Positions 43,875 through 52,968 of a DNA stretch of 64,000 nucleotides are shown here, piece after piece. The DNA comes from CAVUFH01 sp963740835 (GTDB lineage: Bacteria; Actinomycetota; Acidimicrobiia; IMCC26256; PALSA-610): positions 1,488,001 to 1,552,000 of the forward strand of contig CAVUFH010000003.1 of the NCBI GenBank assembly GCA_963740835.1, written 5' to 3'. Under the pieces are notes generated by a model. That model was not told the DNA's origin. It saw only the letters and a program-made list of their open reading frames with translations, and did not search any database. The position numbers were made by a program, and so were the translations under genes. Positions within the stretch are counted from its first letter, which is position 1, and every line of letters begins with the position of its first letter.

Positions 43875-45512
43875 TCACGCGGTGGTTTCGGCGGGGTCGG
43901 ACGAGCGCGACAGGCGGAACGCCTCGTAGTCATTGGCGCGCACTCGTGCGATCTCCTTGAAGAGCTTGGGCCGGCCGCCGGCGTTCAGGAGGTACTTGCG
44001 GGGCTTGCCGGGGATGTTGCTGCCGAAGAAGTAGCTGCTCTTGCCGAAGGAGGGCGGGATCGCGGCGACGGTGTCGACCATGTCGGTCCACTTGGTTTCG
44101 GCTTCGGGGTCGACTTCGATCGTGTCGTAGCCGTGGTCGCGCACGTACACGAGCGTGTCGGTGATGAAGTCGACCTGGTCGCCGTTGTAACGGGGGTTGT
44201 TGCCGGCCGCCGCGTGCGGGCCACCGGGGAAGAAGAAATTCGGGAACTCTGTGGTCTGCACACCGAGGAACGTCTTCGGGCCGTCGGCCCAGTGGTCTTC
44301 GAGGGCTCGGCCGTCGCGGCCGCGGATGCCCATGCGGGTGAGCGCGCCGGTGCCGAAGTCGAAGCCCGTTGCCCACACGACGATGTCGAACTCCCGCACA
44401 CCATCGGTCGTCTCGATCCCGCGCTCGGTCATGCGCAGGATCGGCGTCTGCGCGAGATCGACGAGCGAGACGTTCCGCTGGTTGAACACCTCGTAGTAGC
44501 CGGTCACGAACGGAGGTCGCTTCTCCCCGAAGCGGTGGTCCTTCGGAATCAGCTTGTCGGCCGTCTCGGGATCCTTGACGATGCCGCGGATCTTCTCGGC
44601 GATGAACGCGCACCACTCCGCGTTCGCAGCGGGATCGAACAACAGGTCGGTGTAGTGGCTGCTCAGCTTGGAGAAGCCGGGGCTGTTCCACATCTTCTCG
44701 AAGAACGCCGACCGTTCCGCTTCGGAGTCGTCGAACGTCGCACGATCGTGCACGGGATGGAGGAAGCCCGCGGGCGACGTGTTGAGCGTCTCGCGCATCG
44801 CTTCGAAGTCGGCGCGCAGTTGCGCTTGCTCGGTGGGCGTGATCGGTGCGTTGTTGAGCGGCGTGCACCAGTTCGCGCTGCGTTGGTAGACGGTCAGTGA
44901 CGCGACCTCGCCGGCGATCGCCGGAATCAACTGCACGCCGCTCGAGCCGGTTCCGATCACCGCGACGCGCTTGCCTGCGAACTCCACCGGTGTCGACGGC
45001 CACAACCCGGTGTGCAGCGACGCGCCGCGGAAGTCGTCCCGTCCCGGCACGTCGGGGAAGAAGGGCATGGAGAGGACGCCGGTCGCGGCGATGAAGAAGC
45101 GGGTGCGGAACTCGCGGCCGTCGCCGACCGCGACGGTCCACATGCCCGATGACTCGTCGTACCGCGCGGCCGAGACCTTGGCGTCGAACTGGATGTGGCG
45201 GCGCAAGTCGAACCGGTCGACCACGTGGTTGAGGTAGCGCTCGGTCTCGGGTTGCTCGGCGAAGTGCTCCTGCCACTCCCACTCGTCGAACAGTTCCCGA
45301 GAGAAGAGGTAGGCGTAGGTGTAGCTCTCGGAGTCGAACCGCGCGCCGGGGTACCGGTTCCAGTACCAGGTGCCGCCGACGCCGCCGCCGGCTTCGAGCA
45401 GCGCCACCGAGAACCCGGCCTCCCGGGCGCGGTACAGCTGGTAGATGCCGGTGATGCCGGCGCCGACGATCATGACGTCGACCTCGGCCGCGGACCGTGC
45501 GGAGGATCCCAT
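43875..45512 (-). CDS. Baeyer-Villiger-type flavin monooxygenase
   Basis: 545 aa. N-terminal FAD motif IVGAGITGIYQLY, second Rossmann motif VIGTGSSGVQLIPAI, and between them the exact BVMO fingerprint F-x-G-x3-H-x3-W-P (FRGASLHTGLWP). Also GGTWYWNRYPGARFDSESYTY typical for cyclohexanone/phenylacetone-type enzymes. ATG 45512. Inserts oxygen next to a ketone to give an ester or lactone. Divergent from a Rieske oxygenase with a clear operator between them. Confidence 0.93.
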   Translation of the reverse strand: MGSSARSAAEVDVMIVGAGITGIYQLYRAREAGFSVALLEAGGGVGGTWYWNRYPGARFDSESYTYAYLFSRELFDEWEWQEHFAEQPETERYLNHVVDRFDLRRHIQFDAKVSAARYDESSGMWTVAVGDGREFRTRFFIAATGVLSMPFFPDVPGRDDFRGASLHTGLWPSTPVEFAGKRVAVIGTGSSGVQLIPAIAGEVASLTVYQRSANWCTPLNNAPITPTEQAQLRADFEAMRETLNTSPAGFLHPVHDRATFDDSEAERSAFFEKMWNSPGFSKLSSHYTDLLFDPAANAEWCAFIAEKIRGIVKDPETADKLIPKDHRFGEKRPPFVTGYYEVFNQRNVSLVDLAQTPILRMTERGIETTDGVREFDIVVWATGFDFGTGALTRMGIRGRDGRALEDHWADGPKTFLGVQTTEFPNFFFPGGPHAAAGNNPRYNGDQVDFITDTLVYVRDHGYDTIEVDPEAETKWTDMVDTVAAIPPSFGKSSYFFGSNIPGKPRKYLLNAGGRPKLFKEIARVRANDYEAFRLSRSSDPAETTA

Positions 45513-45525
45513 GGGCCCGCGGATT

Positions 45526-45541
45526 GTACCGATCGGTCTAG
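45526..45541. promoter_or_regulatory. TGTACCG-type operator, BVMO/Rieske divergent promoter
   Basis: TGTACCGATCGGTCTA with the perfect ten-base core ACCGATCGGT (45528-45537). It is in the 40-base gap between ATG 45512 (minus) and GTG 45553 (plus), 14 and 12 bases from either start. Confidence 0.65.
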
Positions 45542-45552
45542 TATCCCGCGGC

Positions 45553-46917
45553 GTGGCGATCACGGACCGGAAGCCGCCGGCCCTCCGGGTGCCGTACGCG
45601 ATGGAGTTCCCGGATCGGGCCCGCAAAGAGCGCTATTTCGACGCGGACTTCTACGCGATGGAGACCGAGTTGCTGTGGCCGCGGGTTTGGCAGATGGCGT
45701 GCCGGCTCGAGGAGATACCGCAGCCGCGCGACTTCGCCGAGTACGAGATCCTCGACCAATCGATCATCGTGCTGCGGACCGACGACATGGGCGTGCGCGC
45801 GTTCCAGAACGCGTGCCGGCACCGGGGCGTGAAGGTCGCGCAGGGTCACGGGTCCTGCCCGAGCGGGTTGACGTGCCCGTTCCACGGCTGGTGTTACGGC
45901 GTCGACGGCAAGAACACGTTCGTGCCCCGCGCCAAGTCCTTCTCGGAGCACAACCTGCAACCGGACGACATCAACCTCGTGCCCGTGCGCTGCGAGACTT
46001 GGGGCGGGTGCGCGTGGATCAACTTCGCCGACGACGCCCCTCCATTGCGGCAATGCATCGAGCCGTTCGCCACCATCTTCGACGCATGGAAGGTGGAGGC
46101 ACTGCGCGCCGAGTGGTGGTACGCGTGCCGGCTGCCCGTGAACTGGAAGCTCGCACAAGCGGCGTTCATGGAGCAGTACCACGTCGTGGAGACGCATCCG
46201 CAGCTGCGCATCGCGGGGCGGTACGCGCCGCCGCGGGGTCCGGCGTTCGACGTGCGTGCGTTCGTCGATGCCGACATCCACTACCTCCGCACGATGAGCG
46301 ACGGCATGGCGGGCATGGTGCACGCGAACGACGTGCGGGTCGCCGAACGCCTGCGCGATGTCGAGCTCCCCTCTGATCCGGCGCTCGCGGTGTCGACCTG
46401 GCAGCGGGTGCTGAACGACGCCGTGGTGCAATGGCATCGCGACGCGGGGCACGACATCCCCGATCTCGAAGCGCTCGCGGCGCACGGGCTCGACGAGCCC
46501 ATGGGGTTCTGCTTCCCGCACACCTTCGTGCTGCCCATGTACAGCAGCGCCTCCTCCTACCGCTTCCGCCCGCTCGGGCCGGAGGAGACGTTGATGGAGA
46601 TCTGGTCGCTGACGCGGTTCCCGGAAGGGAGCGAGCGGCCGAAGCCCGCGCCGCCCGAGCCGTGGGAGTGCGACGATCCCCGATGGCCACCGATCCCCGC
46701 GCAGGACTTCTCGAACCTGCCGCGGCAGCAGCGGGGGCTGCACGCGCACGGCTTCGAGTACATGCGACTGTCGGAGGGCGCCGAAGGGGGCATCGCGAAC
46801 TTCGAGCGGATGGTCGACGGCTTCCTCGCGGGCCTTCCGTACGAGCGGCTGCTGCCGGCGCTGCAACGCGTCAACGTCAACCCTCTCGAAGCACCGATCG
46901 TCGACATCGGCTTCTGA
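45553..46917 (+). CDS. Rieske non-haem iron oxygenase, large subunit
   Basis: 454 aa. Rieske cluster ligands in ACRHRG and CPFHGWCYG; mononuclear iron site in EQYHVVETHPQ. The long C-terminal catalytic domain is intact. GTG 45553. Adds one or two oxygens to a ring or side chain; related actinobacterial enzymes act on aromatics and steroids (for example KshA), but similarity here is not close enough to name it. The next gene, 26 bases on, is a small SnoaL-like protein that is not a typical beta subunit (see there). Confidence 0.9.
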   Translation: MAITDRKPPALRVPYAMEFPDRARKERYFDADFYAMETELLWPRVWQMACRLEEIPQPRDFAEYEILDQSIIVLRTDDMGVRAFQNACRHRGVKVAQGHGSCPSGLTCPFHGWCYGVDGKNTFVPRAKSFSEHNLQPDDINLVPVRCETWGGCAWINFADDAPPLRQCIEPFATIFDAWKVEALRAEWWYACRLPVNWKLAQAAFMEQYHVVETHPQLRIAGRYAPPRGPAFDVRAFVDADIHYLRTMSDGMAGMVHANDVRVAERLRDVELPSDPALAVSTWQRVLNDAVVQWHRDAGHDIPDLEALAAHGLDEPMGFCFPHTFVLPMYSSASSYRFRPLGPEETLMEIWSLTRFPEGSERPKPAPPEPWECDDPRWPPIPAQDFSNLPRQQRGLHAHGFEYMRLSEGAEGGIANFERMVDGFLAGLPYERLLPALQRVNVNPLEAPIVDIGF

Positions 46918-46942
46918 CCGCGGAGTTCCGGACGATGAGCAC

Positions 46943-47335
46943 GTGACGACATACGCAGACGTCGTCGAGGGCATCCGCGCCACCATCGCGGCGTACACCC
47001 ACGCGCTCGACGACGGCCGCACCGACGACATCGTCGCCACCTTCTGTGCCGACGGTGTCTGCGACATCCCGGGTATGGGCACCCACGTCGGGCACGACGC
47101 CCTGCGCGCGGCCTACGACAAGTGGAAGCCGCGGCGACCGCAGCGCCACCTCGTCGTCAACACCCTCGTCACCGATTGGAACGGCACCGAGGCGAGTGCT
47201 GTCAGCGACGTGGTCTTCCTGCTGCAGCGCGACACCGGCTGGACGGTCGAGGTCGTCGGCCGCTACGAGGACATGTTGCACAACGACGGCGGTACGTGGC
47301 GGTTCCACCGCCGGGCTGCGACGTTCGTGACGTAG
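46943..47335 (+). CDS. SnoaL-like (NTF2-fold) protein
   Basis: 130 aa with the NTF2-fold opening IRATIAAYTHALDDGRTDDIVATFCADGVCDIPG and a final WRFHRRAATF. GTG 46943. It follows the Rieske subunit by 25 bases, the place where the small beta subunit of two-component dioxygenases is often found. Beta subunits share this fold, so it could serve that role, but it could equally be an isomerase or hydratase. Confidence 0.8.
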   Translation: MTTYADVVEGIRATIAAYTHALDDGRTDDIVATFCADGVCDIPGMGTHVGHDALRAAYDKWKPRRPQRHLVVNTLVTDWNGTEASAVSDVVFLLQRDTGWTVEVVGRYEDMLHNDGGTWRFHRRAATFVT

Positions 47336-47349
47336 TCCGAACCGTCGCG

Positions 47350-48117
47350 CTACTCGAAGAGTTCAGGCTGCTCGCGGGTGATCATCGCGTAGAGCGGCTG
47401 GAACGCGTGCCAGCAGGCGACGGGCGATCCGACCTGCGTGTACGTCTTGCGCGCCATGTCGGCGTCGATGAGCACCGGTGTCCCTGCGGCTTCGGCGAGG
47501 AGCTGCGCCTGGCAGCTGCGCTCCATGGTGATGAACGACCACACGGCGGCGTCGACCGAGTGGCCGACCGTCAGGAGCCCGTGGTTGCGCAGGATGACGG
47601 CCTTGGTGTCGCCCAGCGCGGTGCTGATGCGCTTGCCTTCCTCGAGATCGAGCACGACGCCGGTGTAGTCGTCGAACAGCGCGTGATCCTCGAAGAACGC
47701 GCACGCGTCCTGCGTGATCGGATCGAGGAGGCGGCCCAACGACGACCACGCCTTGCCGTGCAGGGAGTGTGAGTGCGCGGCGGCAATCACATCCGGGCGC
47801 GCCGCGTGCACCTGGGAGTGGATCGCGAACGCGGCGCGGTTCACCATCGCGTCGCCCTCGACCACCTCGCCCGTGTGGTCGACGCAGATCAGGTCCGAGA
47901 CCCGGATGTGCTTGAAATTCATCCCGAACGGGTTCAGCCAGAAGCGGTCGAGGTGCTCGGGGTCGCGCACCGTTATGTGACCCGCGACGCCCTCGTCGAA
48001 CCCGAACTTGCCGAACAGGCGGAACGACGCCGCGAGGCGCTGCTTGCGGTGCAGACGTTCCTCCTCCGCCGTGTCGAACTCGGGGAGGAAACCCAGGTAG
48101 GGAACCGTCGCAGTCAT
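47350..48117 (-). CDS. Class II aldolase/adducin family protein
   Basis: 255 aa. Zinc ligands in AAAHSHSLHGKAW and ILRNHGLLTVG; DEGVAGHITVRDPEH is the phosphate/substrate loop of the family. Could be an aldolase, epimerase or decarboxylase. ATG 48117. Convergent with the SnoaL-like gene (14 bases between stops). Confidence 0.87.
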   Translation of the reverse strand: MTATVPYLGFLPEFDTAEEERLHRKQRLAASFRLFGKFGFDEGVAGHITVRDPEHLDRFWLNPFGMNFKHIRVSDLICVDHTGEVVEGDAMVNRAAFAIHSQVHAARPDVIAAAHSHSLHGKAWSSLGRLLDPITQDACAFFEDHALFDDYTGVVLDLEEGKRISTALGDTKAVILRNHGLLTVGHSVDAAVWSFITMERSCQAQLLAEAAGTPVLIDADMARKTYTQVGSPVACWHAFQPLYAMITREQPELFE

Positions 48118-48204
48118 ACCGAAAGTTTAGGCGCCATTCGTGCACTCGCCGTCGCCGGCGTGCTCGCCGGCGGTCGATCGGCGTCACGCGCTCCTCCGCG
48201 GCAT

Positions 48205-48232
48205 TTGACGAGCCGGACCTCAAACCTATAGA
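48205..48232 (+). promoter_or_regulatory. Sigma70-like promoter for crotonase gene
   Basis: TTGACG at 48205-48210, 16-base spacer, TATAGA at 48227-48232. The stretch CAAACCTATAGATAAATC is strikingly AT-rich for this genome. It lies about 60 bases before the TTG start at 48291. Confidence 0.5.
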
Positions 48233-48290
48233 TAAATCGGCGTCGCGACGAGCGCCACGACGAACGACTTCGAACGCAGGCGGCACCGTC

Positions 48291-49097
48291 TTGTCACATC
48301 ATCCGAGCATCCGTGTCGAGCGCGACGACCACGTCGTCACCGTCACGATCGACCGGAGCGAAGCGAAGAATGCATGCACGGGTGACATGTGGGTCGCGAT
48401 CGGTGCCGCGTTCCGTGAACTCGCGTACTCCGGCGCGCGCGTTGTGGTCCTGACCGGCGCGGGTGGCGACTTCTGCGCCGGTGCCGACCTCACGCCCGTG
48501 CGCGATACCGGGACGACGGGCGACAACGCGCGCGCCCCGTCGGGGACGATGATCGACGGCATGCGCGTCCTCGCGGAGGTCGTGCTCGCCGTTCACGACT
48601 GCCCGATCCCCGTCGTGGCCAAGGTCGACGGCATCTGCGTCGGCGCCGGGCTCGGTCTCGCGCTCGCGGCAGACATGATCTGGTGCTCGGACCGGGCCCG
48701 GTTCGCGGCGATCTTCGCCAAGCGCGGGCTGAGCATGGACTTCGGGAGCTCGTGGCTGCTCCGCCAGCGCATCGGCGTGCACAAGGCGAAGGAGCTCGCG
48801 TTCACCGCGAGGATGGTGGGCGGTGTCGAGGCGTTTGCGATCGGGCTCGTGAACGCGGTCGTGCCGGTCGCCGAGCTCGACGGCGCCGCGTCCGCGGTCG
48901 CCGACACGATCGCGGCCGGGCCACCGATCGCGCTGTCGATGACGAAGCGGGAGCTCGACAACGCGTCGTCGTTGTCGCTCGCACAGGCGCTCGAGGTCGA
49001 GGCGCTCGCGCAGAGCGTCAACGTGCACACCGACGATCTACGCGAGGCGCTGATGGCGTATGCGAGCCGCCGGTCACCGAACTTCACGGGCCGGTAG
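48291..49097 (+). CDS. Enoyl-CoA hydratase/isomerase (crotonase) family protein
   Basis: 268 aa. Oxyanion-hole segments GAGGDFCAGADL and KVDGICVGAGLGLALAAD; C-terminal FTGR end. TTG 48291 is the only start in frame before the conserved IRVERDDHVVTVTIDR. Hydrates or isomerises an enoyl-CoA. Followed 21 bases later by the carboxyltransferase, likely same transcript. Confidence 0.9.
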   Translation: MSHHPSIRVERDDHVVTVTIDRSEAKNACTGDMWVAIGAAFRELAYSGARVVVLTGAGGDFCAGADLTPVRDTGTTGDNARAPSGTMIDGMRVLAEVVLAVHDCPIPVVAKVDGICVGAGLGLALAADMIWCSDRARFAAIFAKRGLSMDFGSSWLLRQRIGVHKAKELAFTARMVGGVEAFAIGLVNAVVPVAELDGAASAVADTIAAGPPIALSMTKRELDNASSLSLAQALEVEALAQSVNVHTDDLREALMAYASRRSPNFTGR

Positions 49098-49118
49098 CGC
49101 GGTGCGGGCGTACCGACG

Positions 49119-50645
49119 ATGACCGAGTTCGGAAGCTCCGACGACTGGGATGAAGTCCTCGAGCAGCTCGAGCAGCGGCGGCTGGCGTCGCGAGCGATGG
49201 GCGGCGAGCGAACGCCTGACGAAGCACCGCGCCGCGGGCAAGCTCGACGTGCGGGCGCGTATCGATCACCTCCTCGATCCCGGTTCGTTCCAGGAGCTGG
49301 GCACGCTCGTCGGGGGCGACGACGCACCGGCCGACGCGGTCGTCATGGGCTCCGGCCGCATCGAGGGTCGCCCGGTGATGGTCGCAGCGGAGGACTTCAC
49401 CGTGAAGGCCGGCACCATCAGCCAATCCGCGAACTCGAAGCGGTACCGCGTCGCCGAGCTCGCGGTCGCCGACCGCGTGCCGTTGATCATGATGCTCGAA
49501 GGCGCCGGCTACCGGGCCGACGGGCAACGCCACGCGCGCACACCCACCGACATGCTCGCTCAGGCGCGCTGCTCGGGACGCGTCCCGCTCATCACCGCGG
49601 TGCTCGGTCCGTCGGCCGGACATGGTGCGCTCGTCGCGCCGATGTCGGACTTCACGGTGATGAGCAGTCACGGCGCGATCTTCACGGCCGGCCCACCGGT
49701 CGTGCTCGAGTCGATGGGCGAGACGATCACCAAGGAAGACCTCGGCGGACCGAAGGTCGCGCTCGAGAGCGGACTGATCCACAACGTCGCCGACGACGAT
49801 GCGGGCGCGCTCGATCTGGTGCGCACCTACCTCCGCTACTTCCCGTCCTCGGCGTGGTCGTACCCACCCGATCACGGTGGTCCGCCCGACCGCGATGAGG
49901 GCGACCGCGCGCCGCGCCTCGTACCCGAACTGCTCGACATCGTGCCCCGCAACGGCCGGCGCGTCTACGACATGCGCAAGGTGATCGACGTCGTCTTCGA
50001 CTCGGGTTCCCGGTTCGAGGTGCAGCCGGACTTCGGTCGCCCGGTGATCACCGCGTTGTGCCGGCTCGGCGGGCATCCCGTCGCGGTGGTCGCGAACCAA
50101 CCACTGGCGATGGCGGGCTCGATCGACGCCGACGGTGCCGACAAGGCCGCGCACTTCATCAGCGGTCGCCGACTCGTTCCATCTGCCACTCGTGTTCCTC
50201 TCCGACAACCCCGGCGTGCTGCCCGGCAGCGCGTCCGAGAAGCAAGGCATCCTGCGCAAGAGGCGCGCGCATGTACGCGGCGCAGACGCTCGCGACTTCG
50301 CCGAAGTTCGAGGTCACGCTGCGCAAGGCCTACGGCTTCGGCTCGATGGTGATGGGCATGATCCCGTTCGACGGCCAGTCGGGGGTGTTCGCGTTTCCCG
50401 GCGCGACCATGGGTGCGATGGGCGCCGCCGCGATGAGCCGCGCCAAGGGCTCGGACGAAGACGAAGCCGCACAGTTGCGGAAGATGGAGCTCCAGGCGTC
50501 GTTCGGCTCCGCGAAGACGCTGGGTTTCGACGAGCTGATCGACCCGCGCGAGACGCGCAACATCCTCTTGCACTCGCTCGAACGCGCGCTGCACCGGCGG
50601 CAGTCACCGGCGGAACCCGTCGCGCGCGTCGGCATCGCGCCGTAA
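49119..50645 (+). CDS. Acyl-CoA carboxylase carboxyltransferase (beta) subunit, three frameshifts
   Basis: About 508 aa when repaired. Visible blocks of the AccD/PccB family: SERLTKHRAAGKLDVRARIDHLLD, GSGRIEGRPVMVAAEDFTVKAGT, VLGPSAGHGALVAPMSDF, FLSDNPGVLPGS and MYAAQTLATSPKFEVTLRKAYGFGSMVMG in pieces. Frames break near 49204 (+1 G), near 50165 (+1 or -2) and at 50261 (+1 A). Transfers CO2 from biotin to an acyl-CoA, e.g. propionyl-CoA; no biotin carboxylase/carrier gene is in the window. The breaks lie inside conserved blocks, which favours sequence error over slow decay. Confidence 0.82.
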
Positions 50646-50665
50646 CTCCCGAGGTTCGCACGACC

Positions 50666-51535
50666 ATGGAGTTCAACCTGTTCCTCCCCCAGATGCGGCT
50701 GTCGTTCGACGATCTGACCGCGCGTGCACGCGCGGCCGAGGCGGCCGGATTCGTCGGGATCACCGGCATGGACCACCTGGTTCCACCGCTGGCCGACGAC
50801 CAACCGATGTTCGAGGCGGTGGTGACCTCAACGTGGCTGGCTGCGCACACCACGCGGCTGCAGGTCGGGTCGCTCGTCTTGTGCGATGCGTTCCGCCATC
50901 CCTCGGTGCTCGCACGCCAGGCGGTCTCGATCGACCACGCGTCGGGTGGTCGCTACGAGCTCGGCATCGGGTGGGGTTCGGTGCCCGACGAGTTCGCGAC
51001 CTTCGGTGTCGGTTCCCTCGAGCCGCGCGCACGCGTCGATCGCTTGCGGGAGACGTTGGAGGTCATGCGCGCGTTGTGGGCCGGCGAGGTCGTCGACTAC
51101 GACGGCCGGTACCACCACCTCCAGGGTGCGCGGCAGGAGCCGCGTCCGCTCGGTCGCATCCCCATCCTCATCGGCGGCATCGGGCCGAAGACGCTCGCGC
51201 TCGTGCGCGATTTCGCCGACTGGTGGAACGTGCACGTCGGTCATGTCCACAAGATCGAGGAACTGCGACCGGAGGTGGGCGACGCGCGCGTGTCGATCCA
51301 GCAGACCGTCGCGCTGATCGGCCGTGACCGCGATCGTGAGGCCGTCACCGCAATTGCGACGCGGCGCTTCGGTTGGTCTCGACCGCTGATCGGTACCGCG
51401 GCCGAGCTGGTCGACGCCTATGGCGTGCTCGCCGAGCGCGGCGTCGAGCGCGTCTACACCTGGTTCTGCGACTTCGCCCCGCCGGACATGCTCGCCGAGT
51501 TCGGCGAGGACGTCATCGCGCCACTCCGAGCGTGA
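50666..51535 (+). CDS. LLM class flavin-dependent oxidoreductase
   Basis: 289 aa luciferase-like TIM barrel. Family marks: FVGITGMDHLVPPL, VGSLVLCDAFRHPSVLARQAVSIDHASGGRYELGIGWG (in parts), and PILIGGIGPKTLALV. Probably an F420- or FMN-dependent reductase or monooxygenase. ATG 50666, 20 bases after the carboxyltransferase stop. Confidence 0.9.
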   Translation: MEFNLFLPQMRLSFDDLTARARAAEAAGFVGITGMDHLVPPLADDQPMFEAVVTSTWLAAHTTRLQVGSLVLCDAFRHPSVLARQAVSIDHASGGRYELGIGWGSVPDEFATFGVGSLEPRARVDRLRETLEVMRALWAGEVVDYDGRYHHLQGARQEPRPLGRIPILIGGIGPKTLALVRDFADWWNVHVGHVHKIEELRPEVGDARVSIQQTVALIGRDRDREAVTAIATRRFGWSRPLIGTAAELVDAYGVLAERGVERVYTWFCDFAPPDMLAEFGEDVIAPLRA

Positions 51536-51554
51536 ACCTGAGCGGCCGCGCCGG

Positions 51555-52607
51555 TCAGCGGGTGCCGGGCACGAGCCCGCGCGGCAGCGGGAGCGGGACG
51601 TCGGTGTAGGTCACGATCCCCGGCGGTGCCGCGACCGCCGTCGGGATGGCGTTGATCGCCGGCATCGCGGTGAGGATCATGCCGAGCGCCATGAAGTCGG
51701 CGAAGGTCGTGCCCTGGAAGTCGTCGGGCGGCAGGATGTCGAGCTTCGTGTGGATGGTCGGGCGCCCGTCGATCTCGATGAGGTAGCCGAAGTCGATCGG
51801 CCAGTCCGGCTCCAGCGTCGTTCCTTTCTTCCACCGAACCCGGAGCTCGACGATCGTCCGACCGCGGACCTTTCCGTGCCAGCTCGCGGCGACACCTGCC
51901 ACGTGGCCCGCGGGGATCTGCCACGAGCCGAGGTCGAGGTCCTCCGTCGTCTGCGCGTACTCCGCTTCGCACACGACCTCGTCGAACTCGACGCCGAGTC
52001 CGTCACCGATGAGGCGAACGGCGTCCTCGAACACCGCGGTGCCCGACGCAGTCATCTGCTGCAATGCGGGATCGTCGATCGGCCGCGCGAAGCCGACCGG
52101 CAACTCGGTCGCGGGCGAGTCGTACTCGGTCGTGTCCGCGGACTCGGTGATCGTGATCTTGTCGACCCGGTCACAGACTCCCGCCGAGACGATCGCGAGC
52201 AGGCTGGCGAAGCCCGGATTGATGCCCGTTCCGAAGACCGACACGCCGCCGCGCGCACAGGCCTCGGCGATCCGCGACCGGCCGTCGCCGAGCGAGTGCC
52301 CGGTGACGAACGCCGCGGTCGTGACGATGTTCACGCCCGCCTCGAGGATGCGCACCATCTCGTCGATGTCGATCCACATCGGGTTGTAGACGACGCAGTC
52401 AGGTTTCAACGCAAGCAACGTGTCGACATCGTCGGTCGCGAGCACACCGGTTGCCTCGATGCCGCACAGTTCGCCGGCGTCGCGCCCGACCTTGTCCGCA
52501 GACCAGGCGTAGCAGCCGACCAGCTCGAGATCAGGGTGCGCGACGATTGCCTGCACCGACTGCTTGCCGACGTTCCCCGTGGTCCACTGCACGACTCGAT
52601 GGGTCAA
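51555..52607 (-). CDS. DapB-like NAD(P)-dependent oxidoreductase
   Basis: 350 aa with the Rossmann start RVVQWTTGNVGKQSVQAI of dihydrodipicolinate-reductase-like proteins (2,4-diaminopentanoate dehydrogenase group). GTGINPGFASLLAI is the second conserved block. Reduces or oxidises a carbonyl/imine; common in actinobacterial steroid and terpenoid clusters without a known substrate. TTG 52607. Convergent with the LLM gene. Confidence 0.85.
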   Translation of the reverse strand: MTHRVVQWTTGNVGKQSVQAIVAHPDLELVGCYAWSADKVGRDAGELCGIEATGVLATDDVDTLLALKPDCVVYNPMWIDIDEMVRILEAGVNIVTTAAFVTGHSLGDGRSRIAEACARGGVSVFGTGINPGFASLLAIVSAGVCDRVDKITITESADTTEYDSPATELPVGFARPIDDPALQQMTASGTAVFEDAVRLIGDGLGVEFDEVVCEAEYAQTTEDLDLGSWQIPAGHVAGVAASWHGKVRGRTIVELRVRWKKGTTLEPDWPIDFGYLIEIDGRPTIHTKLDILPPDDFQGTTFADFMALGMILTAMPAINAIPTAVAAPPGIVTYTDVPLPLPRGLVPGTR

Positions 52608-52722
52608 CGGTCGCTCCTCCGCTCTCGACGCGTCCGCCGTTGCGTTCTGCGCCCGGTCAGGCTAGATCGTCGAGATGTTTCGGCGACCGGCTCGGAGGGA
52701 CGAAGCGAATGCATGATCGAAC

Positions 52723-52968
52723 GTGACGTCTGCACTCGCCGGCCGGATCGCGGTGATCACCGGCGGCGGTTCGGGCCTCGATGCGATGCTCGCGCATCGA
52801 CCGATGGCCGACGGTGACGTCGTGCCGCCCGAGCACGCCATCCGCAACCTCTTCGCCGACCTCGATGCGAACGTGCCGCACTCGATCACGCACGGGTCGT
52901 TCCTCCCCGTATACGAACGGCGGCACGACGCGATGGACGCCGCGTTCGATCGAATGGAGGCGTCGTGA
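52723..52968 (+). pseudogene. SDR with central part deleted (N-terminus joined to C-terminus)
   Basis: 81 codons, open frame. The first 18 residues are an SDR start with cofactor loop (LAGRIAVITGGGSG). From residue 19 the text is a typical SDR C-terminus (LDAMLAHRP, then PPEHAIRNLFADLD and ITHGSFLPVYERR, ending DAAFDRMEAS). About 200 middle residues including the Tyr-Lys active site are missing. Deletion kept the frame and the GTGA coupling to the next gene, so translation of the SnoaL-like gene would still work. No enzymatic role expected. Confidence 0.7.

Noticed and set aside
31306..45541. KstR/KstR2 operators
   Set aside because: The repeated word TGTACCG-CGGTACA does not fit the published AAC-GTT or CAAG-CTTG cores.
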